This document shows, in pieces, positions 6,672 to 8,536 of a DNA stretch of 8,536 bases. Source of the DNA: Chloroflexi bacterium CG23_combo_of_CG06-09_8_20_14_all_45_10 (lineage in GTDB: Bacteria; Chloroflexota; Dehalococcoidia; GIF9; AB-539-J10). Within the stretch, counting starts at the first letter, position 1, and each line of letters begins with the position of its first letter. The translations under genes and the position numbers were made by a program. A model generated the notes under the pieces. The model saw only the letters and a list, made by a program, of their open reading frames with translations. It searched no databases and had not been told where the DNA came from. The stretch is taken from assembly GCA_002772325.1 (NCBI GenBank), contig PCSL01000112.1:829-9364 (forward strand), written 5' to 3'.

Positions 6672-7013
6672 ATGCATGAGCTGGGTATAACGGAAAATAT
6701 TGTCAATATTGCTCTGGATAAAGCTAAAGAGGTACAAGCTAGCAAGATTACTAAAATCAACTTAGTTATTGGCGAGTTGTCAGGTTTCGTACCTGATTGC
6801 ATTCAATTTTATTTTGATTTCCTCAGCAAGGATAGCATTGCTGAAGGAGCAAGCCTTCACTTCGAATTGGCACCAGCTCAATTTCGCTGCCGAAGTTGCT
6901 CCACTGTTTTTTGCCCTCAAAACACCATATGGACTTGTCCCAAATGCCAAAGCCAGAGCGTGGAAATAGCTGGAGGGCGTGAGCTATATATAGAAAGCAT
7001 AGAGGCCAAATGA
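6672..7013 (+). CDS. hypA: Hydrogenase nickel incorporation protein HypA
   Basis: HypA is a small nickel metallochaperone that acts with HypB to deliver Ni(II) to [NiFe]-hydrogenase precursors (and to urease in some species). The protein has 113 residues, the usual length. It opens with MHELGIT; the N-terminal Met-His-Glu supplies the nickel site (H2). The zinc domain has two CxxC pairs, C73/C76 and C89/C92, with an extra Cys at 81. The ATG is chosen because it gives the invariant MHE start; another ATG at 6667 is out of frame. No ribosome binding site is apparent. The last codons overlap hypB in an ATGA, so the pair is translationally coupled. No hydrogenase structural gene, hypC, hypD, hypE or hypF is in the window. 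Confidence 0.95.
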   Translation: MHELGITENIVNIALDKAKEVQASKITKINLVIGELSGFVPDCIQFYFDFLSKDSIAEGASLHFELAPAQFRCRSCSTVFCPQNTIWTCPKCQSQSVEIAGGRELYIESIEAK

Positions 7014-7687
7014 GGAAAATAGAAGTTATACAAAACATTCTGGAGGCCAATGAGTCTATAGCTACTCAAAACCAGTGCCTTCTGGATAAGCACAAAGTTT
7101 TTGCTATTAATATTATGTCATCTCCTGGCGCCGGCAAGACAAGCCTCATCTTGCAAACTATAGCTAAACTGAAGAATAAACTAAGAATTGCAGTTGTCGA
7201 AGGTGATGTGGCCTCAACGCTGGATGCGGAAAGGGTTAAAAACGAGGCGGTAGCAGTTGTCCAGATAACCACAAGATATATGTCAGAGAATTGCACCCTA
7301 ATTGCTAATATGATTAGCCACGCTCTCCAAAGCTTGCCACTGAAAGATATAGATCTACTTCTCATTGAGAATGTAGGCAATCTTATTTGCCCCTCTGAAT
7401 TTATTCTGGGAGAACATAAAAGGGTAGTGATCTCTAGTTTGCCTGAAGGTGATGACAAACCCACCAAATATCCCATGATTTTTGCTGATGCCGACGCAGT
7501 GATAATAAATAAACTAGATCTTCTTCCCTATCTTGATTTCGATATTCCTGCTTTTCGGCACGCTGCTGAAGGGCTAAATGCAAAGGTCAAATTCTTCGAG
7601 CTTTCTTGTAAGACCGGCATGGGAATAGAAAATTGGTGCTCTTGGTTATTGAACGAAATAAAGGCTAACAGCCAGAAATTAATATAA
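7010..7687 (+). CDS. hypB: Hydrogenase maturation GTPase HypB, with altered metal motif
   Basis: HypB is a SIMIBI-class GTPase that works with HypA in nickel insertion. The protein has 225 residues, matching forms without the His-rich N-terminus; an N-terminal CxxGCxC high-affinity nickel motif is also absent. SSPGAGKTS (37-45) is the Walker A loop, EGDVAS (64-69) and DAERV (72-76) form the switch region, and NKLD (167-170) is the guanine-specificity motif. ENVGNLICP (120-128) carries the conserved metal Cys127, and EGDDKPTKYP (146-155) is typical. The usual TGxxCHLDA segment instead reads TRYMSENCTLIA: the Cys is kept (C95), but the adjacent His is Thr96 and the following acidic residue is Ile. 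AGAGG at 7001-7005 serves as its ribosome binding site inside hypA, and the genes overlap by 4 nt. Confidence 0.94.
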   Translation: MRKIEVIQNILEANESIATQNQCLLDKHKVFAINIMSSPGAGKTSLILQTIAKLKNKLRIAVVEGDVASTLDAERVKNEAVAVVQITTRYMSENCTLIANMISHALQSLPLKDIDLLLIENVGNLICPSEFILGEHKRVVISSLPEGDDKPTKYPMIFADADAVIINKLDLLPYLDFDIPAFRHAAEGLNAKVKFFELSCKTGMGIENWCSWLLNEIKANSQKLI

Positions 7688-7708
7688 AGTTAAAAGAAAG
7701 TAAACGAA

Positions 7709-7768
7709 ATGAAGAAGGCAGATGTACTACTCATTGGAGGAAGTGCTGGGAAATACCAGCGGCGTTAG
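7709..7768 (+). pseudogene. Truncated N-terminus of a dinucleotide-binding flavoprotein
   Basis: ATG at 7709 opens a 19-codon frame reading MKKADVLLIGGSAGKYQRR, then TAG. The first 14 residues match the beta strand and glycine-rich turn that begin FAD/NAD-binding Rossmann oxidoreductases (DVLxIGGSAAG type). The match stops abruptly, as if the body of the gene had been deleted. An overlapping frame (7722-7799, 25 codons, AGAAGG upstream) ends at a TGA just before fdhA and could hold the other side of the scar. A chance resemblance is possible given the length. Confidence 0.4.
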
Positions 7769-7802
7769 GTTGCCACAGGCAGTGTCGGAAGGGCGGTGAG
7801 AC

Positions 7803-8536
7803 TTGAAGAAAGTGTTGACTACTTGTGAGTTTTGTGGTTGTGGTTGCAACTTCTACCTGGGAGTAGAAGGAGGTGAAATCGTAGCTGTTTACCCTAGCGT
7901 TTCTCATCCTATCAGTCAGGGGAGATTGTGTATTAAAGGATGGCAAGGACATGAATACATCCACAGCCCTGAAAGGTTGATGGCGCCTTTAATCAAGGAG
8001 CGGAACGGATTTAGGGAAGCTTCATGGAATGAAGCTTATCAGCTAATTACCAATAAATTCAGCCAAATCAGAACCCAATATAGCAGCGACAGTATAGCTG
8101 TCCTTTCTTCAGCCAAATGCACTAATGAGGAAAATTATCTCATGCAAAAGTTCGCCAGAGCGTGTTTGGGAACAAACAACGTTGACCACTGTGCCCGCCT
8201 CTGTCATGCCTCTACAGTGATAGGCCTTGCGACCACATTCGGCAGCGGAGCAATGACCAACTCTATTAACGAGATTGAAGGAGCCGACGTAATCTTTATC
8301 ATCGGGTCCAACACCACCGAACAGCATCCCTTAATCGGGGACAGAGTGCTGCGAGCGATAACAAAAGGGGCAAAGGTAATAGTCGCTGACCCTCGGCAAA
8401 CTCAAGTAGCAAAACTTTCCTCTCTCTACTTGATGCACAAGCCTGGTAGCGATGTAGCTCTCCTCAACGGGATGATGAATGTCATCATCACTGAAGGATT
8501 GGAGGATAAGGAGTTTATTGCAGAAAGAACTGAAGG
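7803..8536 (+). CDS. fdhA: Formate dehydrogenase alpha subunit, molybdopterin type; 3' end beyond window
   Basis: This is the 5' third of a bis-MGD (Mo or W) oxidoreductase that interconverts formate and CO2. C8, C11, C15 and C43 (TTCEFCGCGC, then GRLCIKG) bind the N-terminal [4Fe-4S] cluster, and K45 is the conserved electron-transfer Lys. VDHCARLCHAST then GSGAMTNSINEIEGAD is the formate dehydrogenase active-site segment: C134 is at the place of selenocysteine in E. coli FDH-H, followed by catalytic His135. IIGSNTTEQHP and VADPRQTQ are MGD-binding loops. The frame is closed upstream by TGA at 7797-7799, so the TTG at 7803 is the first usable start, with GGAAGGG (7787-7793) at good spacing; GTG at 7812 is an alternative. 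There is no Tat signal, so a cytoplasmic enzyme is likely. It follows hypAB by 115 nt. Confidence 0.9.
   Translation, partial: MKKVLTTCEFCGCGCNFYLGVEGGEIVAVYPSVSHPISQGRLCIKGWQGHEYIHSPERLMAPLIKERNGFREASWNEAYQLITNKFSQIRTQYSSDSIAVLSSAKCTNEENYLMQKFARACLGTNNVDHCARLCHASTVIGLATTFGSGAMTNSINEIEGADVIFIIGSNTTEQHPLIGDRVLRAITKGAKVIVADPRQTQVAKLSSLYLMHKPGSDVALLNGMMNVIITEGLEDKEFIAERTE

Noticed and set aside
7066..7476. Minus-strand 136-codon frame opposite hypB
   Set aside because: It is antisense to the conserved GTPase motifs and has no independent support.

Overview
This window looks like part of the chromosome of an anaerobic bacterium. Formate dehydrogenase, NiFe-metalloenzyme maturation genes and a ferredoxin-style glutamate synthase-like protein sit close together. 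Base composition is moderate and slightly AT-leaning. The protein style would suit a Chloroflexota/Dehalococcoidia-like or other sediment anaerobe, but that placement is an impression and not a demonstrated match. No tRNA, rRNA, CRISPR array, transposase or phage gene is visible.

Left arm (1-2453, minus strand): a sugar-nucleotide pyrophosphorylase gene with a hexapeptide-repeat tail (probable mannose-1-phosphate guanylyltransferase, 1365-2453) is followed by a GH38 alpha-mannosidase-like gene (1-1287) that runs off the left edge. The mannosidase keeps its N-terminal metal and nucleophile motifs, then jumps within about 20 residues to the beta-rich C-terminal part, so most of the catalytic core is missing. 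A REP-like repeat is read in frame inside it, and a nested inverted repeat lies between the two genes.

Centre (2454-6589, plus strand): a divergent control region with two clean dyads leads into hisF (2560-3330). Directly after the hisF stop lies a decayed piece, about 90 bp, of a glutamate synthase-like gene. A good promoter and a strong ribosome binding site then precede an intact glutamate synthase-like FMN-domain gene (3537-5102). A type I glutamine synthetase gene, glnA (5246-6589), follows, so the two form a nitrogen-assimilation pair.

Right arm (6590-8536, plus strand): a possible terminator and a perfect TATAAT box precede hypA and hypB, which overlap by 4 nt. HypB lacks the His of its usual Cys-His metal motif. 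A 115-nt gap contains a truncated dinucleotide-binding N-terminus. Next is the 5' part of a molybdopterin formate dehydrogenase alpha gene, with Cys at the selenocysteine position, cut by the right edge.

I see no wholly new multi-gene system. The most notable signal is repeated gene erosion: an internally deleted mannosidase, a glutamate synthase remnant and a flavoprotein stub, together with the altered HypB metal site beside a formate dehydrogenase.
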